A stretch of DNA of 44,585 nucleotides from Sphingomonadales bacterium (GTDB lineage Bacteria > Pseudomonadota > Alphaproteobacteria > Sphingomonadales > Sphingomonadaceae), in contig JAGXTB010000080.1 of the NCBI GenBank assembly GCA_018334165.1, forward strand, positions 1 through 44,585, in the 5' to 3' direction. Of the stretch, positions 31,874 through 40,084 are shown piece by piece. The notes beneath the pieces are model-generated. The model had not been told where the DNA came from, ran no database searches, and saw only the letters and a list, made by a program, of their open reading frames with translations. Every line of letters begins with the position of its first letter. Within the stretch, counting starts at the first letter, position 1. A program made the position numbers and the translations under genes.

Positions 31874-33991
31874 ATGCGTGCCAACCTTGTCTTCACTTGC
31901 AGTTTCGCGATCCTGGCCCTGTCGCTCGCAACCCCAGCGCAGGCACAGGACCAGTCGGGTGAGGGGGAACCCGACTATCACCACGGGGACGCCGATATCG
32001 TTGTCACGGGACTGCTGCACACCAGCCGGCAGGATGCGCTCTCGGGCGTGGCTGTGCTCACCCAGGAGCAGCTGACCGGGGCGATCCGTCCTTCGATCGG
32101 GGACACTCTGGCGCATACCCCCGGGGTCAGCGCCACTTCGTTCGGGCCATCGGCCTCACGCCCGGTCTTGCGTGGATTGCAGGGTGAGCGGGTGCGGGTA
32201 CTGTCGAACGGGATCGGCTCGATCGACGTTTCGAATACCTCGGCCGACCACGCCCCGGCGATCAACCCGGCGCTGGCATCGCGCATCGAAGTCCTGCGCG
32301 GGCCGCAATCGCTGCAGTACGGCTCGGCCGCGATTGGCGGCGTGGTCAATGTGATCGACAAGCGCATTCCGGAAACGGTTCCTGACGAACCGATCCACCT
32401 GACCGCGCTCGGCACTTATGCCACGGCTTCAGAAGCGCGCAGCGGTGCTGGCTCGCTCGAACTGCCGCTGGGCAACGGCTGGGTTGGCCACCTGGATGGC
32501 AGCTACCTCAAGACCAGCGACCTCAGGATCGGCGGCCACACCCTGACGCCCGCGCTGCGCGCCGAGGCGCTGGCTTCCAGCCTGCTTCCGCCCGATCCCT
32601 TGGCCGATCCCGAAATCGACTTTACTGCCAATGCGGCACTGACCGGGCGGCTGCCCAATACTGCTGCCAAGACCTGGTCGGCCGGGATAGGGCTCGCCTA
32701 TATCAATGACGGCGGCAATATCGGGGTTGCTTACAGCCATCTCGACAATTTCTACGGAATCCCGATTCGCTTCGCGACCCAGCCCGGACAAGGGCAAGAG
32801 GCGCCGCGCTTGAAAATGAAGCAGGACCGGATCGACGCCCGCGCCGAGCTGCTGCTGGATGGAAGCCTGATCGAGAAGGTCACTGTCCGGTATGCCTATG
32901 GCGATTACAGCCATTCGGAGCTTGAACCCGATGGGGCCATTGGTACCACGTTCCTCAACAAGGGGATGGAAGGCCGGCTCGATCTGGTGCAGGCGACGCG
33001 CGACGGCTGGAAAGGCGCGAGCGGGATCCAGTACATGAACCGCGATTTCAATGTGATCGGGGACGAAGCATTCTTGCCGCGCAACGATACCGAGCAACTC
33101 GGTGTCTATACGCTGCAGCAGTACAATTCGGGGTCCCTGCTGCTTGAAGCTGGTGGCCGTCTTGAACACAGCAAGCTGGTTTCCTCGCCTGAACCGGGCC
33201 AGCCGCAGTTCTTTGCGGGCAACCGGTCATTCGATGCCTGGTCGTTCGCGCTGGGCGCGGCCTACGATTTTGCGCCGGGCTGGAAATTCGGCGCCAACCT
33301 GTCGCGGGTTGAGCGGGCACCTTCGGCTGAGGAGCTATTCGCCAATGGTCCCCACGCCGGGACCGAAGCTCTCGAAGTGGGCGATCCGGGGCTGACCAAG
33401 GAAAGCGCCTGGAGCGCCGAGGCGATCCTGCGCGGGGAAATCGATGGATTGACTGTCGAAGCCTCGATCTATCGCAGCTGGTTTTCGGGCTTTGTCTATG
33501 AGGCGCGTACCGGCGCGATTGAAGACGGGCTCCCGGTCTACCAGATCCGCCAGGCCGATGCCCGGATGTGGGGTTTCGAGGCCCAGGCCAGCTGGCGGTT
33601 CGCCGAGAGCGGACACTGGACTTTCCATGCCGATGGCCTGATCGACTATGTCCGCACCGATATCTCCGGATCGGGCCCGGCACCGCGGATTCCGCCGCTG
33701 CGCCTGATGGGCGGGCTCAAAGCCAAGTCGGCGCATTTCGATGTGGCTGCTGAGGTCGAACGTGTGACCGCCCAGACCCGCACGGCCGCGTTCGAGACCG
33801 CCACGCCCGGTTACACCATGATCAATCTGGAGCTGCACTGGCGGCCCGCCGACAACGACAGTCCGCTCAGCCTGGTGCTCAGCGCGAACAACCTGTTCGA
33901 TGTCGAGGCGCGCCGCCATGCCTCGTACCTCAAGGACTACGCCCCGCTCGCCGGGCGCGATATCCGCCTGACCGTGCGAGTGGAGATCTAG
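31874..33991 (+). CDS. TonB-dependent outer-membrane receptor, ZnuD-like
   Basis: A 705-residue TonB-dependent receptor. Seen: signal peptide cleaved near AQA (residue 24), His/Asp-containing DYHHGDADIVVTG that includes the TonB box-like segment (about 33-45), plug domain (DALSGVAVLTQEQL..RPSIGDTLAHTPGV..VLRGLQGERVRVLSNG..RIEVLRGPQSLQYGSAAIGGVVNV) and a 22-strand-type barrel ending in aromatic/hydrophobic residues. LKDYAPLAGRDIRL near the end resembles ZnuD zinc receptors. Imported ligand is therefore probably a metal such as zinc, but this rests on resemblance only. ATG 31874 is preferred over TTG 31856. The TAG stop shares CTAG with zapE. Confidence 0.9.
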   Translation: MRANLVFTCSFAILALSLATPAQAQDQSGEGEPDYHHGDADIVVTGLLHTSRQDALSGVAVLTQEQLTGAIRPSIGDTLAHTPGVSATSFGPSASRPVLRGLQGERVRVLSNGIGSIDVSNTSADHAPAINPALASRIEVLRGPQSLQYGSAAIGGVVNVIDKRIPETVPDEPIHLTALGTYATASEARSGAGSLELPLGNGWVGHLDGSYLKTSDLRIGGHTLTPALRAEALASSLLPPDPLADPEIDFTANAALTGRLPNTAAKTWSAGIGLAYINDGGNIGVAYSHLDNFYGIPIRFATQPGQGQEAPRLKMKQDRIDARAELLLDGSLIEKVTVRYAYGDYSHSELEPDGAIGTTFLNKGMEGRLDLVQATRDGWKGASGIQYMNRDFNVIGDEAFLPRNDTEQLGVYTLQQYNSGSLLLEAGGRLEHSKLVSSPEPGQPQFFAGNRSFDAWSFALGAAYDFAPGWKFGANLSRVERAPSAEELFANGPHAGTEALEVGDPGLTKESAWSAEAILRGEIDGLTVEASIYRSWFSGFVYEARTGAIEDGLPVYQIRQADARMWGFEAQASWRFAESGHWTFHADGLIDYVRTDISGSGPAPRIPPLRLMGGLKAKSAHFDVAAEVERVTAQTRTAAFETATPGYTMINLELHWRPADNDSPLSLVLSANNLFDVEARRHASYLKDYAPLAGRDIRLTVRVEI

Positions 33992-35109
33992 TCTTCGCCG
34001 TGTCCCGCGGCGAGATAGTCGGCGCTTTGCATCTCGTTCAAGCGTGAGGCAGTGCGTTCGAACTCGAACGCACCGTCGCCGGCGGTGTAGAGCTGGTCGG
34101 GTTCGGCCGCAGCGGCGGCGAACAGCTTGACCTTGTTCTCATAAAGCGCGTCGATCAGCGTGATGAAGCGCGCTGCTTGGTTGCGGTTTTCCGGGCCCAT
34201 CCGCGGGATCCCGACCAGGATCACGGTGTGGTAGGTCTGGGCAATCGCCAGATAGTCGGCCGCGCCGCGCGCTTCGGCGCAGAGCCGCTTGAAACTGAAC
34301 ACCGCCACGCCCTTGAGGCTCTTGGGGACATGCAGCTTGCGTCCACCGCCAAGGTCAAGATCGGCCGAGGGGACATTGGCGCTGTCTTCGGGCGGGAAGT
34401 CGGTCAGGCGGAAGAAAGCCTCGCGGACTTGCGCGGTGGCACTGTCGCCCAGCGGGGTGTGCCAGGTGTCGATCCCGGCCAGCCGCTCCAACCGGTAATC
34501 GTGCGGGCCGTTCAGCGCCAAGACGTCAAGCTCGCGCTCGATCAGCGCAATGAACGGCAGGAAATGCTCGCGGTTGAGCCCATCCTTGTAGAGTTCGCTC
34601 GGTGCCCGGTTGCTGGTGGTGACGATCGTCAGGCAGCACATATCGATCAGCCAGGTGAACAGCCGGCTCATGATCATCGCGTCGGCGGAATTGTTCACCA
34701 CCATCTCGTCAAAGGCCAGCACGCGCAGGTCCTTGGCGATTGCCATGGCGACTGGCGGGATTGGATCGCCAGCCTCCTTCTTGCGCTCTTCACGCAGGAG
34801 GGCGTGCACTTCGAGCATGAAAGCATGGAAATGAACGCGGCGCTTTCCGGGCACGTCGAGGCACTGGTGGAACAGATCCATCAGCATCGACTTGCCGCGC
34901 CCGACACCGCCCCACAAATAGATCCCGCGCGGCAGCGGGTCGCTGGGCGGCGTGCCGATCAGCCGGGCGTACCAACGACGTTTCCTGGGAGGCTGCTCAA
35001 GCTGGCGCTGCAGCGCATCCAGTTTCTCTGCTGCGGCTTGTTGCTCAGGATCGGGGCGTAACTCTCCGGAAGCGACCAGCTCGCGGTAGCGGCCCAGAAC
35101 CCCGGTCAT
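33988..35109 (-). CDS. zapE: Cell division protein ZapE / AFG1-family ATPase
   Basis: A 373-residue AFG1-like P-loop ATPase. Seen: Walker A GGVGRGKSMLMD (67-78), HFHAFMLEVH (about 93-102), Walker B LRVLAFDEMVV (about 128-138; most relatives have FDEFQV) and TIVTTSNRAPSELYKDGLNR (about 162-181). ZapE associates with the divisome in E. coli and the mitochondrial relative assists respiratory-complex turnover. It is downstream of sdhB and a thioesterase, overlapping the latter by ATGA (35106-35109). Its stop overlaps that of the convergent receptor gene. Confidence 0.94.
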   Translation of the reverse strand: MTGVLGRYRELVASGELRPDPEQQAAAEKLDALQRQLEQPPRKRRWYARLIGTPPSDPLPRGIYLWGGVGRGKSMLMDLFHQCLDVPGKRRVHFHAFMLEVHALLREERKKEAGDPIPPVAMAIAKDLRVLAFDEMVVNNSADAMIMSRLFTWLIDMCCLTIVTTSNRAPSELYKDGLNREHFLPFIALIERELDVLALNGPHDYRLERLAGIDTWHTPLGDSATAQVREAFFRLTDFPPEDSANVPSADLDLGGGRKLHVPKSLKGVAVFSFKRLCAEARGAADYLAIAQTYHTVILVGIPRMGPENRNQAARFITLIDALYENKVKLFAAAAAEPDQLYTAGDGAFEFERTASRLNEMQSADYLAAGHGED

Positions 35110-35582
35110 CGCGGCGCGGTGGGCTTGCGGATCGTTCCGGAAAAGGCGGCGATCAGGTTGCCTTCGCCTTGCTCGACCACCCCGCGCAGGAATACCAGCC
35201 GGCGGGTTTCCTTGAGCAGTTCGGTGACCGCATCACAGGGAATATCGGGCTTGCCCGCACCGATGAACTGGACCGAGAGATCGAGCGTTACCGCGGTGCC
35301 GGCTTCGATGATCCCCAGTTGCCGCGCGCAGGCGAACAGCGCGATGTCGATCAGCGCCATCACGGTGCCGCCGTGGATATTGTTGCCCAGGTTGGTGTGG
35401 CGATGCTCGGGAAACATCCTGAGCCGCGCCTTGCCGTCGCTATCGGCGCGGACCAGCAGCTTGGGGAACATCCAGCTGTTGAAGCGGGTGCTGTCGTGCA
35501 GCTGCCAGGTATGCCAGCCGGGATTGTCCGGATCGGGCTCGCTCCTGAAACCGCGATCGTCGCCGTTCGCGGTCACGCTCAA
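35106..35582 (-). CDS. PaaI-family hotdog thioesterase
   Basis: A 158-residue single-hotdog acyl-CoA thioesterase-like protein. Seen: HRHTNLGNNIHGGTVMALID (about 60-79), the helix with the Asn/His-Gly-Gly substrate-binding motif and the following Asp, and VTLDLSVQFIGAGKPD (about 98-113), the second signature strand. It would hydrolyse an acyl-CoA of unknown type. It starts 12 nt after sdhB and is translationally coupled to zapE. Confidence 0.9.
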   Translation of the reverse strand: MSVTANGDDRGFRSEPDPDNPGWHTWQLHDSTRFNSWMFPKLLVRADSDGKARLRMFPEHRHTNLGNNIHGGTVMALIDIALFACARQLGIIEAGTAVTLDLSVQFIGAGKPDIPCDAVTELLKETRRLVFLRGVVEQGEGNLIAAFSGTIRKPTAPR

Positions 35583-35594
35583 ACGTGGCGCCCC

Positions 35595-36377
35595 TTAAAC
35601 ATGCTTGGCCACCTGCATCTTCTTGATCTCGGCGATCGCGCGGGCAGGGCTGAGGCCCTTGGGGCAGACATTGGCGCAGTTCATGATCGTGTGGCAGCGA
35701 TAGAGGCGGAAGGGGTCTTCCAGCTCGTCGAGCCGTTCGCCGGTCATTTCATCGCGGCTATCAGCCAGCCAGCGATAGGCCTGAAGCAGGATCGCCGGGC
35801 CCAGGAACTTGTCGCTGTTCCACCAGTAAGAGGGGCAGCTGGTTGAGCAGCAGGCGCACAGGATGCATTCGTAAAGCCCGTCGAGCTTCTCGCGCTGTTC
35901 GGGGCTCTGCAAGCGCTCCTTGCCCGAAGGCGTGGTGCTGACGGTCTGCAGCCAGGGCCGGATGCTGGCATACTGGGCATAGAAGTGGGTGAAATCCGGG
36001 ACCAGGTCCTTGATCACTTCCATGTGGGGCAGGGGAGTGATCCGAATATCGCCCGCCAGGTCTTCGATCGCGGTGGTGCAGGCCAGGCCATTGCGGCCGT
36101 TGATGTTCATCGCGCAGGATCCGCAGATCCCCTCGCGGCACGAGCGGCGGAAGGTCAGCGACGGATCCATGTCCGCCTTCATCTTGATCAGCGCGTCGAG
36201 CACCATCGGCCCGCATTGATCGAGATCGATCTCGAACGTGTCATAGCGCGGGTTCTGGCCGCTATCGGGATCGTAGCGATAGACGGTGAACTTCTTGACC
36301 CGGACCGCGTCTTTGGCGCTGAATGCAGTGCCGGTGCCGCTGATCTTGCTGTTTGCGGGTAGGGTGAAGCTCGCCAT
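35595..36377 (-). CDS. sdhB: Succinate dehydrogenase iron-sulfur subunit
   Basis: A 260-residue respiratory complex II subunit. Seen: [2Fe-2S] site [13 protein letters not shown] (about 79-99), [4Fe-4S] site [12 protein letters not shown] (about 171-182) and the [3Fe-4S] site [14 protein letters not shown] (about 228-241). It passes electrons from the flavoprotein SdhA to quinone at the inner membrane. The usual neighbour sdhA is not adjacent: upstream lies the membrane-anchored LuxR-type regulator. Downstream are a thioesterase and zapE on the same strand. Confidence 0.97.
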   Translation of the reverse strand: MASFTLPANSKISGTGTAFSAKDAVRVKKFTVYRYDPDSGQNPRYDTFEIDLDQCGPMVLDALIKMKADMDPSLTFRRSCREGICGSCAMNINGRNGLACTTAIEDLAGDIRITPLPHMEVIKDLVPDFTHFYAQYASIRPWLQTVSTTPSGKERLQSPEQREKLDGLYECILCACCSTSCPSYWWNSDKFLGPAILLQAYRWLADSRDEMTGERLDELEDPFRLYRCHTIMNCANVCPKGLSPARAIAEIKKMQVAKHV

Positions 36378-36468
36378 GTCGATCCCTGTTGCTGCGGGCC
36401 ATCAGGCCGGTCCTGGCGCTCTCTCTAGCGATTTGGACTGGCAGGGCAAGGCGGGAATTTGCCCATTC

Positions 36469-36984
36469 CTAGCTGCCGCCGATACCTGGTGCGAGGAATT
36501 GGGTGACCAGCGCCGCGATCAAGAGTGCGAGCGCGAAGATGCCGAGCACAGCGCTGACCCGCGCCATGTTCATGGCGCGGGTTTCGCTGTTCAGCCAGCT
36601 CGATGGCGAGTTGAAAACGAAGGCGGAGAACTGCGACCCATCTCCACCGGTTTCCCCGGACGGGGCAACTGGGGAGATAATCTCCACACCGCCGCCGATA
36701 ACGACTGGGGAGCCAGCCGGTAGGTGAATTTTTTGCCATGTCGGCTCTTCTTCAGCTTCACCTATAGAAAATTCCTGTCGATAGAGCCGCGCCAACTCGC
36801 CGCGCGGCAGCCCGCCCAGCCGGGCACGCACGATCTCGATCCGCTGGTTGACCGCGCTCTCGGAAATCCCAAGCAGTCCGGCGATTTCCTTGCTGGTACG
36901 ATTGTCAGCGACAAGCGCCAGCACATCGCGCTGTTTAGCCGAAAGCTTGGGCAGTGACCTTGATGCATCGCCTTGATTTGTCAT
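36469..36984 (-). CDS. Membrane-anchored LuxR-type HTH regulator (copy 1)
   Basis: A 171-residue protein with an N-terminal LuxR/GerE-like helix-turn-helix (LSAKQRDVLALVADNRTSKE..ISESAVNQRIEIVRARLGG, about 14-60) and one C-terminal membrane helix (about 143-165) after a Gly/Ser/Pro-rich linker. No receiver or ligand-binding domain is present between them. ATG 36984 (MTNQGD) is preferred over the in-frame start at 37035. It is third in a leftward group with a membrane protein and a paralogous regulator (copy 2), with which it shares ISESAVNQRIE. It probably binds DNA while tethered to the membrane; target genes unknown. Confidence 0.82.
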   Translation of the reverse strand: MTNQGDASRSLPKLSAKQRDVLALVADNRTSKEIAGLLGISESAVNQRIEIVRARLGGLPRGELARLYRQEFSIGEAEEEPTWQKIHLPAGSPVVIGGGVEIISPVAPSGETGGDGSQFSAFVFNSPSSWLNSETRAMNMARVSAVLGIFALALLIAALVTQFLAPGIGGS

Positions 36985-37035
36985 GCAATCCCGCTTTGCC
37001 TGCCGTACCCTATCGCGACCTGCGCTAAGCCGCAA

Positions 37036-37515
37036 TCACCCTTGCGACAATCGGTTGATCCAGGCCGGTCGGCTGATTCCCTCCGCCAGCATCTGCCGCT
37101 GGACGGCGCCTCCGCAGACAAAGGCCAGAACGGCCGTCAAGTGCAGGCAATTGACCAGAAGTGTGACGGTCCCGGTGGCGCGGACCAACCCGAGCAAGCC
37201 GAGCAACTGCGCCAGGACCGCAACCAGCAAGGCTGCGGCGATGACCGCAGGGTAAAAGCGGTTGGCACGCAGAGCCACTGGCAGCATCCAGCTGAGCGCC
37301 AGTCCGTCCGCGACAAAGTGCAGCAGGGCCGAGCCGTTGCCATAGAGCCAGACGAGCAAATCCATTGCGGCCAGCCCGGTCAATGTCAAAATCGCGGCCC
37401 GTTCGGGCGGGGCTGCGCTGCGCCAGGACAAGGGGAGGCCGAAAAGCAGAAGAACCGCCAGAAGGCCGATTTGATGGCTGGCCAGATCGACCAGAAATTG
37501 GGCGAGGCCGATCAT
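37036..37515 (-). CDS. Small polytopic membrane protein between two LuxR-type regulators
   Basis: A 159-residue unrecognised inner-membrane protein with about five hydrophobic segments (roughly residues 12-30, 42-60, 64-80, 88-112 and 114-136). No catalytic motif stands out. It starts 3 nt after the stop of regulator copy 2 and ends 51 nt before copy 1, so it very likely shares their transcript. A sensory or stabilising partner for the membrane-anchored regulators is the simplest suggestion, inferred from position only. Confidence 0.75.
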   Translation of the reverse strand: MIGLAQFLVDLASHQIGLLAVLLLFGLPLSWRSAAPPERAAILTLTGLAAMDLLVWLYGNGSALLHFVADGLALSWMLPVALRANRFYPAVIAAALLVAVLAQLLGLLGLVRATGTVTLLVNCLHLTAVLAFVCGGAVQRQMLAEGISRPAWINRLSQG

Positions 37516-37518
37516 GCG

Positions 37519-38037
37519 TTAGGCGATGGGTTTCAGCAGGCGCGCCAGCTTGTCGATCAGATCGAGCAGCAGGACCCCCGCTGCGATCATTGCGAAGGCC
37601 ATGGCAACAATTGCCCCCAGTCGCACCCAGATTGCACCGGGTCCATTCCAGATCGAGAAAAAGGTGGAGGGTTGCAACCTGTCGTTACCCTCGCCGGCAT
37701 CGGGCGCGGCAAGGTCAACGACACCCTCCGACGACCATGCTTGGGCCTGCTCCCGACCGGCCTGAAGCTGGATCGTCTTACCTGTAAGGGACTTACTGGT
37801 AGGAATCGTGATCATGAGGGTGCTTTGACGGCGATAGAGTCGGGCAATCTGGGCCCGCGGCATACCGCCCAGGCGCTGCCGGATGGTCTCGATCCGCTGA
37901 TTGACGGCGCTTTCGGAAATGCCCAGTTTTCTGCCAATTTCCTTGCTGGTCAGGCCATCGGCGATATAGCCGAGTACCTCTTTCTGCTTCGCGGTGAGGC
38001 GATCGAGCAGCGCAGTCTGTTCAAGAACGTCGGCCAT
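37519..38037 (-). CDS. Membrane-anchored LuxR-type HTH regulator (copy 2)
   Basis: A 172-residue paralogue of copy 1. Seen: HTH (LTAKQKEVLGYIADGLTSKE..ISESAVNQRIETIRQRLGGM, about 14-60), a middle linker with little predicted structure, and a C-terminal membrane helix (about 138-160). ATG 38037 (MADVLEQ) is chosen; the frame continues to 38178 without family character. It is first in the leftward group and divergent from a TPR gene across 227 nt that contain two palindromic motifs, candidate binding sites for this protein or its paralogue. Confidence 0.82.
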   Translation of the reverse strand: MADVLEQTALLDRLTAKQKEVLGYIADGLTSKEIGRKLGISESAVNQRIETIRQRLGGMPRAQIARLYRRQSTLMITIPTSKSLTGKTIQLQAGREQAQAWSSEGVVDLAAPDAGEGNDRLQPSTFFSIWNGPGAIWVRLGAIVAMAFAMIAAGVLLLDLIDKLARLLKPIA

Positions 38038-38152
38038 CTGAATCAGAGGATAGCCCAGGCACGAACTGGTAACAAATCCATTCTGAAGTGGACGCATCTT
38101 CTGCCCATTCGTCGGCACCTTGAGCGGAACGGGCGGATCGTTTGTGTTTTTC

Positions 38153-38175
38153 CCGCGATCGGAGTAATATCGCGG
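38153..38175. promoter_or_regulatory. Inverted repeat CCGCGAT-N9-ATCGCGG
   Basis: Perfect 7-bp arms at 38153-38159 and 38169-38175 in the divergent region between LuxR-type copy 2 and the TPR gene; the arm centres are 16 bp apart. Candidate operator; binding protein unproven. Confidence 0.45.
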
Positions 38176-38193
38176 CATCCCCGGCGAACTCAG

Positions 38194-38207
38194 GGAACGG
38201 CCGTTCC
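38194..38207. promoter_or_regulatory. Perfect 14-bp palindrome GGAACGGCCGTTCC
   Basis: A gapless palindrome 58 nt upstream of the TPR gene start. LuxR-type HTH dimers typically bind dyads of this size, so it is a candidate site for the adjacent regulators. Assigned from symmetry and position only. Confidence 0.5.
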
Positions 38208-38264
38208 TGGCATCCAGCGCAGCAGCGTTTCAGTCGCTTACGGTCGGCTGGTGGGAGAATGACA

Positions 38265-39191
38265 ATGGCGAAACGCGCAATGTTCGCATTGGCCCCCTTG
38301 GCGCTTGGACTGGCGCTGATGGCCGGGCCGGCTTTTTCAGCTGGCAGCGGCGGCAGCGGCGGGGCCGCGATGCCCAGCGAGTCGGGTCCACAATACGATC
38401 CGGTGGCCGAATACCGCAAAGGTACCGAGGCCTATCAGGCCAAGGACTACAAGAATGCCGCCAAGGCCTTCCAGCGTGTGGTATCAGTGGTGCCCGGGCA
38501 TGCCCCGGCGCAGTACCTGCTGGCTTCAAGCTACATTGGCCTGGGCGATTACAAGAAGGCCCGCAAGCCGCTCGAACAGGCGATCAAGGCGGATCCCGCC
38601 TTGCTCGACGCCCAGCGCGATCTTGGGGTGACCTATGCCAAACTGGGCGATACCGCCAAGGCCCAGGCCCAGCGCGACAAGATCGCGGCGCTGAAAACCA
38701 GCTGCGCCGGATCCTGCCCGCAGGCCAGGCAGATTGACGCGGCGCTGGCCGACATCGACTCCGCCATGGCCGGGGCAACTCCGCAGGCATTGGGTCCAAG
38801 CCGGCCGATCTCGACCATGGCCAGTGTCGACAAGGCCTATGTCGAGGCGGTTTCGTTGATCAACGAGGGCAAGTACCAGCCGGCCATCGCCTTGCTGCAG
38901 GACAGCCTGTGGGACGCCGGGCCGCATCCGGACCTGCTGACCTATCTGGGCTTCGCCAACCGCAAGCTTCAACACTTCGACGTGGCGACAGGCTGGTACG
39001 GCGCGGCTTTGGCCGTCGCGCCCAATCACCGCGGCGCGCTGGAATACTACGGAGAGCTGAAGCTGGAGCGCGGCGACCGGGCCGGAGCCTTGCAGCACCT
39101 GGCGCGGCTTGAGCAGCTGTGCGGCTTCGGCTGCCAGCAGGCCGATCAACTGCGGGCCCAGATCAACGGGAGCAGCGCATCCGCGCTCTGA
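38265..39191 (+). CDS. Exported TPR-repeat protein
   Basis: A 308-residue periplasmic protein. Seen: signal peptide (MAKRAMFALAPLALGLALMAGPAFS, cleavage near residue 25), a Gly/Ser-rich stretch, then TPR-like units at about 50-118 (YRKGTEAYQAKDYKNAAKAF.. and ASSYIGLGDYKKARKPLEQA..) and 185-290 (AVSLINEGKYQPAIALLQDS.., YLGFANRKLQHFDVATGWYG..). ATG 38265 is placed 7 nt after GGGAG; ATG 38259 is too close to it. TPR proteins scaffold complexes; here the partner may be the cytochrome c-like protein encoded in the overlapping next gene. Four cysteines (SCAGSC and LCGFGC) may form disulfides. Confidence 0.85.
   Translation: MAKRAMFALAPLALGLALMAGPAFSAGSGGSGGAAMPSESGPQYDPVAEYRKGTEAYQAKDYKNAAKAFQRVVSVVPGHAPAQYLLASSYIGLGDYKKARKPLEQAIKADPALLDAQRDLGVTYAKLGDTAKAQAQRDKIAALKTSCAGSCPQARQIDAALADIDSAMAGATPQALGPSRPISTMASVDKAYVEAVSLINEGKYQPAIALLQDSLWDAGPHPDLLTYLGFANRKLQHFDVATGWYGAALAVAPNHRGALEYYGELKLERGDRAGALQHLARLEQLCGFGCQQADQLRAQINGSSASAL
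39168..39172 (+). promoter_or_regulatory. Shine-Dalgarno (GGGAG) before an apparent ATC start
   Basis: GGGAG inside the end of the TPR gene lies 6 nt before ATC 39179, which would begin a textbook signal peptide in the cytochrome c-like frame. Confidence 0.5.
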
Positions 39192-40084
39192 CCGCAGCAG
39201 GTCTGGCGATTTTGGCGGCCTCGGTCCGGGCCGATACGCCGGGCGACCTGCAAGCGCTGGTCTGGACTGACCGCGCCCATGCCCGCGAGGTCCTGCTTGA
39301 GCAGCCAGCGACTTGTCTCGATCCGTCTGCAGCAACTTCAACGGTGCGGGCCGGGGAGGCTTTGTTCAACAGCCCGGCCTTGCTGGGCGGTCAGGCCGAA
39401 CGCGCCGGGATGAGCTGCGCCAGCTGCCATGCCAACGGTCGCCGCAGCCAGTGGTTCCGGCTTGACGGGCTCTCCGCCGCGCCCGGGACGGCCGATGTCA
39501 GCTCAAGCTTCTTTGCGGTCCAGCGCGCCAATGGCCGGTTTGACCCCAAGCCGATCCCCGACCTGGCCTTGCCGGGCAAGGTCTCGCACGAGCCTGCCTC
39601 GGGCGAGCTCGAACGGTTCGTGCGCGGGCTGATCGTTGAGGAATTCAGCGGGGCCGAACCATCCGTCCAGACGCTTGCCGCATTGGCCGCCTACGTCCGC
39701 GCGCTGCGGCCCTGTCCCGACCGGGTGAGAGAACCGCGCGGTCTCGCCGCCGATCTGCGCCTGGTCGAAGCCGCGATCGCGGGAGCAATGGGATTGCTGC
39801 GGCAGGGTGACCGCTCCGGGGCGATCAAACTGGTCAAGGGCGCGCGGTTTCGGCTTGGCCTGATCAGCGAAAGGATGACCGGGCGGGAGCAGGCGAAGCT
39901 GCGCCGCGACCTGCTGGCCGCATCGCGTGAGCTTTCTGTGTTGCAAGAGGCGCCGGTGGCTGACCAGCTCAAAGCCTGGCAGACCCGGTTCGAACGCAAG
40001 CTCAAGCCTGCACTCGGCAAAGCGGAGCCGCGTAGCCTCTATGCGCCCGCTGTGGTCAATCGCTGGCTCAAGGCTAAGCCCTGA
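39179..40084 (+). CDS. Exported cytochrome c-like protein (single CxxCH), apparent ATC start
   Basis: A c-type cytochrome-like protein with one heme site, CASCH (about residues 80-84), in RAGEALFNSPALLGG..MSCASCHANG, which resembles the N-terminal half of di-heme peroxidase/MauG-like proteins. From ATC 39179 the product (301 residues) begins MRALTAAGLAILAASVRA, a clean signal peptide. The next conventional in-frame start upstream, GTG 39119, would add 20 polar residues ahead of it and lacks a good Shine-Dalgarno. The C-terminal half (about 190-300) is helical and basic. It overlaps the TPR gene by 13 nt. The distal Met or His ligand was not identified; enzymatic activity is unknown. Confidence 0.75.
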   Translation: MRALTAAGLAILAASVRADTPGDLQALVWTDRAHAREVLLEQPATCLDPSAATSTVRAGEALFNSPALLGGQAERAGMSCASCHANGRRSQWFRLDGLSAAPGTADVSSSFFAVQRANGRFDPKPIPDLALPGKVSHEPASGELERFVRGLIVEEFSGAEPSVQTLAALAAYVRALRPCPDRVREPRGLAADLRLVEAAIAGAMGLLRQGDRSGAIKLVKGARFRLGLISERMTGREQAKLRRDLLAASRELSVLQEAPVADQLKAWQTRFERKLKPALGKAEPRSLYAPAVVNRWLKAKP

